Position numbers and translations under genes: made by a program | Notes under the pieces: model-generated | The model's input: the letters and a program-made list of their open reading frames with translations, nothing else | What the model was told of the DNA's origin: nothing | Database searches by the model: none | IMG/VR virus record: IMGVR_UViG_3300025120_014829 | Location: 1-56,840 of that record | Direction: 5' to 3' (one strand) | Source of the DNA: a virus | DNA length: 56,840 nt | Shown here: positions 26,714-35,238 of the stretch, piece after piece | How positions within the stretch are numbered: position 1 is the stretch's first letter | How the letters are laid out: every line of letters starts with the position of its first letter

Positions 26714-27432
26714 AACACAAAACCTCTGGCTCTGACTAATTTTATCGTATCTAGTTGATTTTTTTCCTTCCAGCTTCTCACTTTCAAGCTATTTGAATTA
26801 ATTCTGTACAAGTAACAAATTTCATTTAAGTACTTTGATTTTCTTGCTAAGAAAAGTATAGGAAGGTAAAGCGCTTGGTCATAACCTCTTTCAAACCATT
26901 TATTGTCTAAGTCTTGAAAATTTTGTTTACTTATCTTCTTGAAAACGTTTACTTTAAAAGTTTTGAGATGAGAACTTACCCAAGGATACTGGTATGGGTT
27001 AATATTGTCTGGTAATTCTGCTGAAATATTCATGCTGTTGATATCCCAAGAATGTGCTGTCCACAAAGCATCTAGTTGCGGATTGTTATTGTATTCTTTT
27101 AGAATTAAGTCAACTGTGTTTTCATTACAAAGTGCATCGTCGCCATCAAGTATTGCGATTATCTGTTCAGAAAAATCATTGTAATTTTCCAAATAATCGC
27201 ATATACCTTTCAACGCAAACTTTTTATGATCATGATTAATAACAGTTACTCTTTCTTTCTCATCAGACATGACAATTCTATTAGCAATTTCAAGTGTATC
27301 ATCATTTGATACGTCATTTAAAATGACCCAATCCCAATTTGGATTAGATTGCTCTTTTAGCGACTCATAGCACTCTTCTAGATGAAAAGAAGCATTGTAA
27401 GTGGGTGTTACAAAACAAACTGTTTTTTTCAT
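26710..27432 (-). CDS. Glycosyltransferase, GT2 family
   Basis: A 240-residue GT-A enzyme: VTPTYNASFHLEECYESLKE at residues 8-27, WVILNDVSNDDTLEIA for the nucleotide loop, IAILDGDDAL containing the DxD metal site, and a later KWFERGYDQALYLP catalytic-base region. A classical inverting GT2. A four-base overlap links it with the cupin; a short gap separates it from the coiled-coil gene. Confidence 0.85.
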   Translation of the reverse strand: MKKTVCFVTPTYNASFHLEECYESLKEQSNPNWDWVILNDVSNDDTLEIANRIVMSDEKERVTVINHDHKKFALKGICDYLENYNDFSEQIIAILDGDDALCNENTVDLILKEYNNNPQLDALWTAHSWDINSMNISAELPDNINPYQYPWVSSHLKTFKVNVFKKISKQNFQDLDNKWFERGYDQALYLPILFLARKSKYLNEICYLYRINSNSLKVRSWKEKNQLDTIKLVRARGFVL

Positions 27433-27435
27433 TTA

Positions 27436-27738
27436 TCACCTCCCAGTAATCTTATATTTAGTAGAATCTTGGAGTGCACTTATAGAATCCTTAATATGGG
27501 ATCTTCTTTCTTCAAGTTCTCTTGCATTTCTTATCAAAACTAACATTTCTTCCTCAATTGTCACAAAAACTTCTAAACTAGCTTTAAAAGAATCTTTCTC
27601 TAGATCTTCTGCTAATTTTTTAAATTTTTCTGATAAAGTTCTACACTTTGACCTTAATTCTAATTCACACTTGTTAAAAGATTGTTGGCTCTCGACAAAG
27701 ACTTGTGAAAATACTTGGAATAAATTTTCTGGCTGCAT
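27436..27738 (-). CDS. Coiled-coil protein of unknown function
   Basis: A 100-residue protein that looks fully helical, with heptad-like leucines and many charged residues (for example LSEKFKKLAEDLEKDSFK and ARELEERRSHIKD). It begins MQPENLFQVFSQVFVESQQS. No catalytic motif. It lies between two glycosyltransferases without a gap, so it may be a scaffold or a regulator of chain length; that is a guess. Confidence 0.55.
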   Translation of the reverse strand: MQPENLFQVFSQVFVESQQSFNKCELELRSKCRTLSEKFKKLAEDLEKDSFKASLEVFVTIEEEMLVLIRNARELEERRSHIKDSISALQDSTKYKITGR

Positions 27739-29655
27739 CTATTTTCTCTCCTTTAACCAAGCTTCCATTATACTTGGGTGGCCTGGTGTCACATAATACC
27801 ATGGTGTGGGTTTTTCAAAGTCTACACGTTCATGAAAAACCCAACCACCTAACTCATTATTCATTTTATTTGCTAAATTTACAATCTCTTTGTCACTAAC
27901 TTCTGACCATTTTTTGTCAAAAAACATGTTGTTGTCAGGAATGTCATCAGTTGTTTTATTATATAGACTTGCCCAATGCTTACTCCAGTAATTTTTGTAA
28001 GTAAGAATTTTTCTTTTGATGTCAAACCAAGAGTAGTGGTGTACTGATGGCAATTCTTTTAACGCAGCATTGATAAAGTTACTGTAATTTTTAAGATTAC
28101 TCTCTCTAAAATCTGGGTCTTCAATAATCTTTTGTCTAATTTGCTCGTGCTGAGGTGTGTAAAAATTCATGTGTGGGATAGGTTGATAATTGTCTGTGTG
28201 AACATAATCACATCCATCTGATCCAACAGAGAAAACATTGCCATTTTCATCATATCTCCTGTGTTGTGCAGGAATGTCGTGGGTAACATGTGTATCATTT
28301 CTTGATAATCTCCATTTCCATGGATTTACATCAACCCTAACCTTATCCTCCTTACCCCAGTAGTCAATTACAGGTAGACACACGATCTTTACTGACTTTG
28401 GAATCTGTCTGGCCAACTTTTTAACTTTCCCATAATCATTTTCGTGTACTACTTCATCAATGTCCATTTGCCAACACCAGTCTCCTTTACATAAGGATCT
28501 TGCTACTGATTTTTGTTGTCCATCAAAAACTGCAAATCTATAATGTTCCCAGTCTCTTTTTACTTGATATACTCTAAGTTTTTCTTCATGGTCTGCCCAA
28601 GATATTAAATTCTCCCATGTACCATCATTAGACCCGCCGTCAACAACAATTACTTCATCACAAAATTGCAACATTGACTGTATTGATTCTTTCCATGGGT
28701 AATCACTACGTATTACATTTTTTGTTGTTGTGTATCCACTTAAACTTATATTTCTATTAAAAAATCCTGTTATAACATCCCAAAATATTTTAGGACGACT
28801 CAAAATGTGAGATTCAACCTCATCTCTGCTCTTTAAAAACCAGGGTTCATCGCGATGTTGTACATTTTCATTTAGAATCATTTCCAATCCTAATAGCTTA
28901 GCTTCTATAACCGTCCTAGGACAAGTGTCACCGCCGATTGGTTGAAATGATAAACCGTGAAACCCTGAAAGTGTTTTCAATAAATCATAGTAAGGCAAAC
29001 CCCCAATCACTTCTGCACTGGCTGACGGGAATATTTCATTAACTGCTTTTATACTTTCGTCAACACCCTTGATCCAGCTATTACCATCAATAACTGCCCA
29101 ACGTGTTTTGTCACATTCATTTTTTTCTCTCGCAACATGCAACCTTTCAATATATTCCAAGTCATCAACTGAGAAAATAGAACTTAACACAGTTTGATTG
29201 TTATCTTTTAAAAAAGGAAACCTATCATGATATATTTTTGATTGCCGCGCGGACATCCAAAAAATATGTTCTGATCCATGCAAAAAAGCGGAAATTATTT
29301 TTCCTAGTTGTTGTTCATGGCAGTCACAATTCTTACCAGTTTCTTTCTTATGAAGATCGATTGAACGATATTGACAAAATTTATAATCATATTCTACAAT
29401 AGCATAGTGACAGTTTGCAACAATGAGTGGTATTAGATTGTGGTCCATACCTCTATAGTTAAAGAAAACTAAAAATTTATTTGCGCTCTGTTCCAAAATC
29501 TCTTTACTAAGTTCACTCGACTTAATTTTACATGTCGGATAAGGAGAAACTTCAAAAAGTGCTTCAGTTGTTTTTTCGGCGCCACCGCTATATTCTTCAG
29601 AAAAAAAATCTGCAATAAAAATAACATCTGCATCATTAAAACTTTTATAATCCAT
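27739..29655 (-). CDS. Two-domain glycosyltransferase, GT-B-like plus GT2 fusion
   Basis: About 638 residues. The first ~285 residues resemble a GT-B/GT4 protein (FSEEYSGGAEKTTEALFE, WAVIDGNSWIKGVDESIKAV, and QPIGGDTCPRTVIEAKLLG). The second half is a GT2 domain, with ISLSGYTTTKNVIRSDYPWK, VVDGGSNDGTWENL and the DxD-like QMDIDEV. The fusion would place two sugar transfers in one polypeptide. The ATG at 29655 has AGAGGTGA five bases upstream. This ribosome-binding site lies in an inverted repeat. It is the first gene of the glycan block after the tail fibre. Confidence 0.8.
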   Translation of the reverse strand: MDYKSFNDADVIFIADFFSEEYSGGAEKTTEALFEVSPYPTCKIKSSELSKEILEQSANKFLVFFNYRGMDHNLIPLIVANCHYAIVEYDYKFCQYRSIDLHKKETGKNCDCHEQQLGKIISAFLHGSEHIFWMSARQSKIYHDRFPFLKDNNQTVLSSIFSVDDLEYIERLHVAREKNECDKTRWAVIDGNSWIKGVDESIKAVNEIFPSASAEVIGGLPYYDLLKTLSGFHGLSFQPIGGDTCPRTVIEAKLLGLEMILNENVQHRDEPWFLKSRDEVESHILSRPKIFWDVITGFFNRNISLSGYTTTKNVIRSDYPWKESIQSMLQFCDEVIVVDGGSNDGTWENLISWADHEEKLRVYQVKRDWEHYRFAVFDGQQKSVARSLCKGDWCWQMDIDEVVHENDYGKVKKLARQIPKSVKIVCLPVIDYWGKEDKVRVDVNPWKWRLSRNDTHVTHDIPAQHRRYDENGNVFSVGSDGCDYVHTDNYQPIPHMNFYTPQHEQIRQKIIEDPDFRESNLKNYSNFINAALKELPSVHHYSWFDIKRKILTYKNYWSKHWASLYNKTTDDIPDNNMFFDKKWSEVSDKEIVNLANKMNNELGGWVFHERVDFEKPTPWYYVTPGHPSIMEAWLKERK

Positions 29656-29660
29656 GTAAA

Positions 29661-29702
29661 TCACCTCTAAGTGATTCAATATTACGCTAATGAATCAAGA
29701 GG
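29661..29702 (-). promoter_or_regulatory. Inverted repeat covering the ribosome-binding site of the fused glycosyltransferase
   Basis: Between the tail fibre stop and the fused glycosyltransferase, two arms pair: 29664-29668 with 29698-29702 (CCTCT/AGAGG) and 29672-29678 with 29691-29697 (TGATTCA/TGAATCA), with a three-base bulge and a 12-base loop. The AGAGG of the Shine-Dalgarno sequence is in the stem, so the hairpin could hide it. No T-run follows, so it is not a clear rho-independent terminator. Confidence 0.45.
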
Positions 29703-29719
29703 TAAAATTTTTAGTTAGT

Positions 29720-32700
29720 TTAACTTTCTTTGGTTGCAGTAACGTTGCCTGAATTATCAACGTTAATTCTAAATCGGCTTCCGTCAGGTGATGTCAAAAA
29801 CAAACCTTTTGCTGCTGAGCCGGTTGCTATGTGTGTACTTCCAGAAACAAACACGTCGCCTCCAAAAACAGTAGTACCTCTTGTTGTTGTACCTCTAGAA
29901 CCTATTGATCCGGATAGTATCTGTAGTGCATCCCGCTGTGGCTCAATCAATGATGTTGCAGTTGGTTCAAAAATTTGTACTACTTCTGCAGCACCAGAGT
30001 CAGCAGCAAATCTAGCTTGTTGAGAAAACCTAATATCAACTCTGTTATCACCATCAATAGTCAGAACTTGTGAATTACCTCTAATCCACGGCCCTCCTGA
30101 TTGGGCAGCGCCGGCAAAATAAAGGGAATCAGCTGTTGTTCCAGCTCCACCCATTACTATATTACCGTGGAGACGTGTATTACCACTTACTACTAAATCT
30201 CCTCCAAATGTTGCTACGCCTTTTGAGTTGGCTGTACTTGTTCTCCCTATTGCACCTGAAACTGCAAATGCTACATCAGAGCCTAGTGGACCAGGATCAT
30301 TAAAGGCTATTTCACCAGTACCGTTTATGGAAAGTGCTTCTTTACCTCCGTTAGAATGAAACATTATGTTTTTATTATGAACAGAAGAAGATAAAATACC
30401 ACCTAAGCTTGATCCAGTTACTATTAAATAAGTGTTTCCACTATTATCACCTACACCAAATTTAGAATTTGTGCCTAGTGAAACAAATGCTTGCTTGTTA
30501 GCACCTGGAGATAATATGACATCATGAGATCCAGCAACAAAGACATCATTTGCGCTTGTGATTCCAGTTCCATCTCCTATAAATCTTGTTGCTGCCCCAA
30601 ATGAAACGTTTCTTCCGGGTGCCATTAAGATATCTTTTGCAGAAGAGTCAATTCTAAATACTTCATCCCCGCCACCGGTGGCATTTTCCTTAAAAATAAT
30701 GTCTTTGTCAGTCTGCCTAGGTTGTATAACTGCATCATTATTACTGGTTGAGATTCTTAAAAATTCTGTCGTTCCTTTTTTAAATTTTAATTTGCCACTA
30801 TTAGCATCAAGGATCATGTCTTTACCAGCTGATGATGATATTATAAGGTGGCTAGACGCGTCAGGTGAAATTGTTCCAAACTGTACACCTTCCTTGTTAA
30901 ACAATACATCACCAAAATTCGAATCTATGTTTATTAGCCTACCAGCTGATGATGATATTATGAACTGAGATGAATTTCCAGAAATCGTCCCTATTTCATT
31001 TTCAGAAATATTAAGTGATATTTCGTTTGGTGTACCTAATTTTAGATTCTTGGCTTTTGAAGCACTAACGATAAGTTGCGTTGCAGAGTTACTAATCGAA
31101 CCAAATTGATCATTGTTATCTTTTAATAAAATATCACTACCGTTTGCATCAAGCACAATATCAGTTTCTGCGTCAATTAATACTTGAGCAGCTGATGATG
31201 CTAGCGTTAAATTACCTGCTGATGTAGTAAAGTTCGAAGCTTGGGCTGCAGAAATCGTAACGTTACCAGCAGTTGCATTTATATCGATATTACCTAATCT
31301 AGAGGTTAAATCGATCTCTCCAGAATCTGATGCTAAATTTAGACCGGTGGAACCTGAGACTGTTAGCGCGCCATTGGTTGTTACGTTAGACGCGCCAACA
31401 CCGTCAATTGAAACCACTCCGCCGGCATCTAATGTAAAATTACCTTGAACATCCGCATCAACAACACCTGCATCAATATCCAAAATCGATCCAGCATTTG
31501 CATTTGCATCGATTAGTATTGCTTGACCTGATGTGTGAGCTGAGTGGAGTGTGATTAATCCATCTGCCGTTGTTGTTGTCAATGAAATGTCATCTGCAGC
31601 ATCAAGTGTAATATTATCGCCGGCATCAATATCAATCGATCCTGCTACTGCATTAATATCAATTAATCCTTGTGTTGCTGTGATATCAACTTCTCCACCA
31701 TGAGAGTGAAGACTTAAACCAGTTGAACCAGAAACTGTCAATGCGCCATTTGTTGTTACGTTAGATGTACCAACAGCATCTAAAGTAAAAGCTGCAGCAG
31801 TATTCAAGTCTATAGCGCCGTCAATATTAAAAACTAAATTTGCATTGGCACCATCATCGTCGACTGTTGTTAGCGTAGTTACGCCGTTTGCGCCTACTGA
31901 TATTGTGCATTTATCACCGGTGTCAGCTTTCGACACCATCTCAATGTGGTTGTTTGTGTCTGCATCACCGATGTTAATATGCAACCCAGTATGCGTGTGT
32001 GTTCCGTCAGTGTCGCCAGACATTGTGATCCTATGACCAAATGCCTCTATAATACCATCAGCTGCAGAATTTGTTTCGACTTCAACATCAATACCTACGA
32101 TTTTTGCTGTCGCACTTGTCACTTCTCCTGCTTGATCTAGATCGACATGTATACCTACAACTGGATCAGCAGCACCCGTACCAGAATGATTACGGTGAAC
32201 TAGTAAACCAGGCACGGCGCCGTTGCTATCTGCTTGTATTTTTAAAGCTCTAGCACCGGTGGCACTTGCATTATTTTGAATTATTTCGACAGTATTTCTT
32301 GTCCCAGTGTTCGCTGAATTGTCGTCAACATAAATTGCATTACCTGTTGTTAACCCGTCAGCAGTTATATCAATTACTTTTGCTGTTGTCACTGCGTCTG
32401 CTGATATATCTAAAACGTCTGCTGTTATATTTGCGGCTATCACATTGATAGCAACTTTGTCAGTATCATCATGATCGATTTGCAAGGTTGGTATACCTGA
32501 TGCTGCTTCACCCTGGACATCTAATAATGCATCAGGAGAAGTGTCGCCGATTCCGATCCTCTTATTGGTCGAATCGACATTGAATATTGCTACTCCGGCT
32601 GCATTTCTAAACGCAACAGAAGTAGTTGAGTTTGTATCAGGTTCTACGTACAAATTACCAGTTACTATCAGATCTCCATCCGCAACTGAATCTACTTCAA

Positions 32701-32995
32701 TTACTTGACGCTCTGCGTATAAAGTTCCAGAAATAACAACATCACCGCCGAATAATGTTGCAGCTGTTCTCGTAAAATTTCCTGCATCTTTAGACTTGTG
32801 TGATCCTGAGATAAACATGAAAACGTCTGTACCTACATCAGCTAACATTGCAGAGTCAGAAACGCCACCTATTCTATTAGTAGCAACTGATCCGCTGTAG
32901 ATCATAATCCCTAAAGGTTTTCCTGCAGCTAAATTACCTGATGCAATTATTTTACTAGTTTCTATTTGTTGTGCTCTAAAGTCTCTTGTTGACAT
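29720..32995 (-). CDS. Tail fibre/large repetitive structural protein
   Basis: A 1,091-residue, Ser/Thr/Asp/Gly/Ala-rich protein with short beta-strand repeats (for example DITATQGLIDINA, SIDIDAGDNITLDA), pointing to a fibrous beta-helical shaft. Two units share SNVTTNGALTVSGSTGL (about residues 406-427 and 533-553). Three further ~35-residue units contain FGSIS/IGTIS/FGTIS followed by IISSSAG-like segments. The N-terminus (MSTRDFRAQQIETSKI) is probably the attachment end. SD AAGGAGA precedes the ATG. It is followed by the glycan cluster and preceded by a small beta-rich protein, so it is probably a host-contact fibre. No enzymatic domain seen. Confidence 0.8.
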   Translation of the reverse strand: MSTRDFRAQQIETSKIIASGNLAAGKPLGIMIYSGSVATNRIGGVSDSAMLADVGTDVFMFISGSHKSKDAGNFTRTAATLFGGDVVISGTLYAERQVIEVDSVADGDLIVTGNLYVEPDTNSTTSVAFRNAAGVAIFNVDSTNKRIGIGDTSPDALLDVQGEAASGIPTLQIDHDDTDKVAINVIAANITADVLDISADAVTTAKVIDITADGLTTGNAIYVDDNSANTGTRNTVEIIQNNASATGARALKIQADSNGAVPGLLVHRNHSGTGAADPVVGIHVDLDQAGEVTSATAKIVGIDVEVETNSAADGIIEAFGHRITMSGDTDGTHTHTGLHINIGDADTNNHIEMVSKADTGDKCTISVGANGVTTLTTVDDDGANANLVFNIDGAIDLNTAAAFTLDAVGTSNVTTNGALTVSGSTGLSLHSHGGEVDITATQGLIDINAVAGSIDIDAGDNITLDAADDISLTTTTADGLITLHSAHTSGQAILIDANANAGSILDIDAGVVDADVQGNFTLDAGGVVSIDGVGASNVTTNGALTVSGSTGLNLASDSGEIDLTSRLGNIDINATAGNVTISAAQASNFTTSAGNLTLASSAAQVLIDAETDIVLDANGSDILLKDNNDQFGSISNSATQLIVSASKAKNLKLGTPNEISLNISENEIGTISGNSSQFIISSSAGRLINIDSNFGDVLFNKEGVQFGTISPDASSHLIISSSAGKDMILDANSGKLKFKKGTTEFLRISTSNNDAVIQPRQTDKDIIFKENATGGGDEVFRIDSSAKDILMAPGRNVSFGAATRFIGDGTGITSANDVFVAGSHDVILSPGANKQAFVSLGTNSKFGVGDNSGNTYLIVTGSSLGGILSSSVHNKNIMFHSNGGKEALSINGTGEIAFNDPGPLGSDVAFAVSGAIGRTSTANSKGVATFGGDLVVSGNTRLHGNIVMGGAGTTADSLYFAGAAQSGGPWIRGNSQVLTIDGDNRVDIRFSQQARFAADSGAAEVVQIFEPTATSLIEPQRDALQILSGSIGSRGTTTRGTTVFGGDVFVSGSTHIATGSAAKGLFLTSPDGSRFRINVDNSGNVTATKES
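30824..30960 (-). repeat. Exact 20-base repeat within the tail fibre gene
   Basis: The 20 bases ACCAGCTGATGATGATATTA occur at 30824-30843 and again at 30941-30960. They encode the ISSSAG segment of two adjacent fibre repeats. Related, less exact repeats lie at 31341-31399 and 31717-31780 (TTGTTACGTTAGA core). They reflect internal duplication of fibre modules. Confidence 0.75.
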
Positions 32996-33009
32996 AAAAT
33001 ATTTTCTCC

Positions 33010-33318
33010 TTAAGCTGCTTGGATTGCGTGGTAATGCAGTTCACCAGTAAAAGCAGAAGAAAAACCAATAACTACTTGTGTTGTTGACACTGACACTATG
33101 AAAGTGTTAATATTTGCACCATTATTACTAGCGCTGTCAAAAGCAGTTGCTGTTACAAACGGCGCTGATGTAAAATTTGTTGAAAAAGCAATTGTTATTG
33201 TATCTGTACCTGCTATTTCTTTTTTTCCTGATTCGAATACCACATTCCCTCCTGATACTGGCTTTCTTCTTATAAATGGATATACTTTTCTAAATCTGTT
33301 ATCATCTCTTAACGCCAT
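33010..33318 (-). CDS. Small beta-rich virion protein, possible fibre/lectin-like
   Basis: About 102 residues from the ATG at 33318 (AAGGA upstream, one-base overlap with the PhoH stop, TAATG). The sequence has alternating hydrophobic strands such as GTDTITIAFSTNFTSAPFV and TAFDSASNNG, then VVIGFSSAFTGELHYHAIQA. The strand pattern and closing aromatic/His segment resemble H-type-lectin-like modules in phage fibres. Directly upstream of the fibre gene. An in-frame start 24 codons earlier would lie inside phoH. Confidence 0.6.
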   Translation of the reverse strand: MALRDDNRFRKVYPFIRRKPVSGGNVVFESGKKEIAGTDTITIAFSTNFTSAPFVTATAFDSASNNGANINTFIVSVSTTQVVIGFSSAFTGELHYHAIQAA

Positions 33319-34667
33319 TATATTATCCTTGCTGCTACAGCAGATAAGTATGATCTTTCTCCTCTTTTTAATGCAATGTGCGATGCACAATCTTCATTTT
33401 TAAATTTCTCAGAGACTACAGTTAAACCGTTTGATAGTGTATCTATATATGGCGTGTCAATTTGATCTACATCTCCAAGCAGAATTATTTTAGAGTTTTC
33501 TCCCATTCTAGTAATAACCGTCTTAAGCTCATGAATCGTTGCGTTTTGTGCTTCGTCCATTATCAAAATACTATTATTAAAAGTCCTACCTCTTATAAAA
33601 GATAAAGGCGCTACTTCAATTATGCCCTGTTCTTTTAATGAACTAAACAAGGAAAGATTGTTATCTTTTAGACCTACACGGAAGTTATCCATAATAGGTG
33701 CCAACCATGGGCTCATTTTATCATCAGCAGTACCAGGTAAAAAACCAATATCCCTACCCACAGGTGTAATATTTCTTGTTATAATAATTCTATCATAATA
33801 CCCAGCCTGGACTAGTGCGTATGCGGACATCAAAGTTATAAATGTTTTTCCGCTACCTGCAAGGCCTGATATTGTGACTAACGGCAAAGATATATCGAGT
33901 AATGAGTTTAATGCATAAAGTTGTTCTCTATTTTTTGGAGAAATACCTAGTCTTAAAAATTCTTCCATTAATTCTTTTGCTTGATGTATTTTTTCTATCT
34001 TTCCCTGATCCCATCGACCTAAAAAAGAAGAACTTCCTGATTTAACACAGAAATATTCATTTGCATGAGGCTTCCTACCTATTTTTTCTTCGCACAAATC
34101 AACAAATTCTTCTAAAACATCACCTTCTTCATTATTTAATGTATAGTCGTATAGTCGGCCTATTATACCGGTGTCATCTGTGTTTAAATCAAAAAACCCT
34201 TTAAATGCTTCTGAGTTTTCTAAAACTATTTTATCTTTATAATAATCTTCTGACTTAATACCTAGTGAATCACATTTAACTCTAAAGTTGATGTCTTTTG
34301 TTATCAGAATAACTTTTGATTTATTACCTTCTTGCAGATTTAAAGCTAAGGATATCATTTTATTATCAGCATAATCAGGATCTAAACCTAGAGGAACTTG
34401 ATTAAATCCTGAGAGTGCAACCCTTATTGTTTGACCATTTTCAATTTCAATCCCCTCATGAAGACTGCCTTTCCTTCTTAAGCCGTCTAAGTATCGATTA
34501 ATATACCTAGCATTTTCACCCACAAGACCCTTTTTATCTTTAAAGCGATCTAGTTCATCTAAGACCACTAACGGTAATAAAACATCATTTTCTGGAAAAG
34601 AGTGTATTGAATTTTTGTCATAAAGCAAAACACTAGTATCGATGATAAAAATTTTTCTTTCATTCAT
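33318..34667 (-). CDS. phoH: PhoH family ATPase with N-terminal PIN domain
   Basis: A 449-residue PhoH2-type protein. The PIN ribonuclease-like domain occupies about residues 1-135 (FIIDTSVLLYD with Asp10; VVLDELDRFKDKKG). A linker with GISPKNREQLYALNSLLD (241-258) precedes the P-loop ATPase with Walker A GLAGSGKT (268-275) and Walker B ILIMDEAQNAT. Such proteins couple RNA cleavage to ATP-dependent unwinding. PhoH genes are common in marine phages. AAGGTGG precedes the ATG, and the upstream 69 bases form a divergent promoter region. Confidence 0.9.
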   Translation of the reverse strand: MNERKIFIIDTSVLLYDKNSIHSFPENDVLLPLVVLDELDRFKDKKGLVGENARYINRYLDGLRRKGSLHEGIEIENGQTIRVALSGFNQVPLGLDPDYADNKMISLALNLQEGNKSKVILITKDINFRVKCDSLGIKSEDYYKDKIVLENSEAFKGFFDLNTDDTGIIGRLYDYTLNNEEGDVLEEFVDLCEEKIGRKPHANEYFCVKSGSSSFLGRWDQGKIEKIHQAKELMEEFLRLGISPKNREQLYALNSLLDISLPLVTISGLAGSGKTFITLMSAYALVQAGYYDRIIITRNITPVGRDIGFLPGTADDKMSPWLAPIMDNFRVGLKDNNLSLFSSLKEQGIIEVAPLSFIRGRTFNNSILIMDEAQNATIHELKTVITRMGENSKIILLGDVDQIDTPYIDTLSNGLTVVSEKFKNEDCASHIALKRGERSYLSAVAARII

Positions 34668-34736
34668 TGAGCCACCTTTTGTTAATTTAACTATATCATT
34701 ATATAATAATAATTATTAAGATGGAGCTGTTTAATA
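34668..34736. promoter_or_regulatory. Divergent promoter region
   Basis: A 69-base AT-rich gap between phoH (minus) and the sigma-region-4 gene (plus). A plus-strand TATAAT lies at 34702-34707 and GGAG at 34723-34726 serves the plus gene. On the minus strand TATATAATG and TTAAC-rich stretches could serve phoH. No strong -35 could be fixed. Confidence 0.4.
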
Positions 34737-34985
34737 ATGAAATGTTTTGAATATAACAACACATGTAAAAATAATTGTATGAAAACTGATTGTAGATATT
34801 GGATCAAAAAGGAATCATATCAAAATTGTTGCTTGATTGCTGCTGATAAAAATGGTTTAAATAGAGAAGAAAAATTTACACTTCAAGATATTGGTGACAT
34901 ATTTAGAGTTACGAGAATGAGAATTTGTCAAATTGAAAAAATTGCTGTTCGCAAACTCAAAGATAAGTTTTCTAACTTTGAATAA
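34737..34985 (+). CDS. Small sigma-70 region-4-like DNA-binding protein with cysteine cluster
   Basis: An 82-residue protein, one of few on the plus strand. Residues 49-75 (LQDIGDIFRVTRMRICQIEK...) match the helix-turn-helix of sigma-70 region 4, which contacts -35 elements. The N-terminal 32 residues hold Cys3, 10, 14, 19, 31 and 32, likely a metal-binding knuckle. There is no region 2, so it cannot be a full sigma factor. It may be a transcription regulator or anti-sigma-like decoy. It faces phoH across a divergent promoter and ends at a hairpin terminator. Confidence 0.7.
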   Translation: MKCFEYNNTCKNNCMKTDCRYWIKKESYQNCCLIAADKNGLNREEKFTLQDIGDIFRVTRMRICQIEKIAVRKLKDKFSNFE

Positions 34986-34987
34986 TA

Positions 34988-35014
34988 AAAAAGTCACACT
35001 AAGTGTGACTTTTA
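34988..35014. terminator. Bidirectional rho-independent terminator
   Basis: A near-perfect inverted repeat, AAAGTCACAC-TAA-GTGTGACTTT (arms 34990-34999 and 35003-35012), flanked by A and T runs on both sides. It sits between convergent genes, the plus-strand sigma-4-like gene and the minus-strand histone H1-like gene. It should stop transcripts from either side. Confidence 0.85.
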
Positions 35015-35037
35015 AAGTTTATGAAATATTAAAATTT

Positions 35038-35229
35038 CTATTCTTTACTAGTATCAAGGGAAGTCTTTACAATACTTGATGCAAGTTTTTTTGCTTCTCT
35101 CAAACCTTTTCTAGCTCTTACACCTGCTGATTTATTTCCTTGGGCATTTTTTACAACGTCCGTCTGCAGTGTTTCAATCAACACCTTCAATTCTTCATAC
35201 TGTGAAATTAAAGCTTCATTCAATGACAT
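35038..35229 (-). CDS. Histone H1-like protein (Hc1 type)
   Basis: A 63-residue basic protein. The C-terminal half, GNKSAGVRARKGLREAKKLA, is the hallmark of the bacterial histone H1-like/Hc1 family; the N-terminal half is an acidic helix (YEELKVLIETLQ). It could bind and condense phage or host DNA. It ends the minus-strand operon that starts at the YeaH gene. Confidence 0.7.
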   Translation of the reverse strand: MSLNEALISQYEELKVLIETLQTDVVKNAQGNKSAGVRARKGLREAKKLASSIVKTSLDTSKE

Positions 35230-35238
35230 ATTTTCCTC

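Noticed and set aside
3013-29679. Reading the window as a bacterial O-antigen locus with a prophage
   Set aside because: Phage genes on both sides run in the same strand block without attachment sites, integrase or housekeeping genes. It cannot be fully excluded without the flanks.
31845-32448. Several plus-strand frames over the tail fibre
   Set aside because: They arise from the repetitive Ala/Asp/Thr codons of the fibre on the opposite strand.
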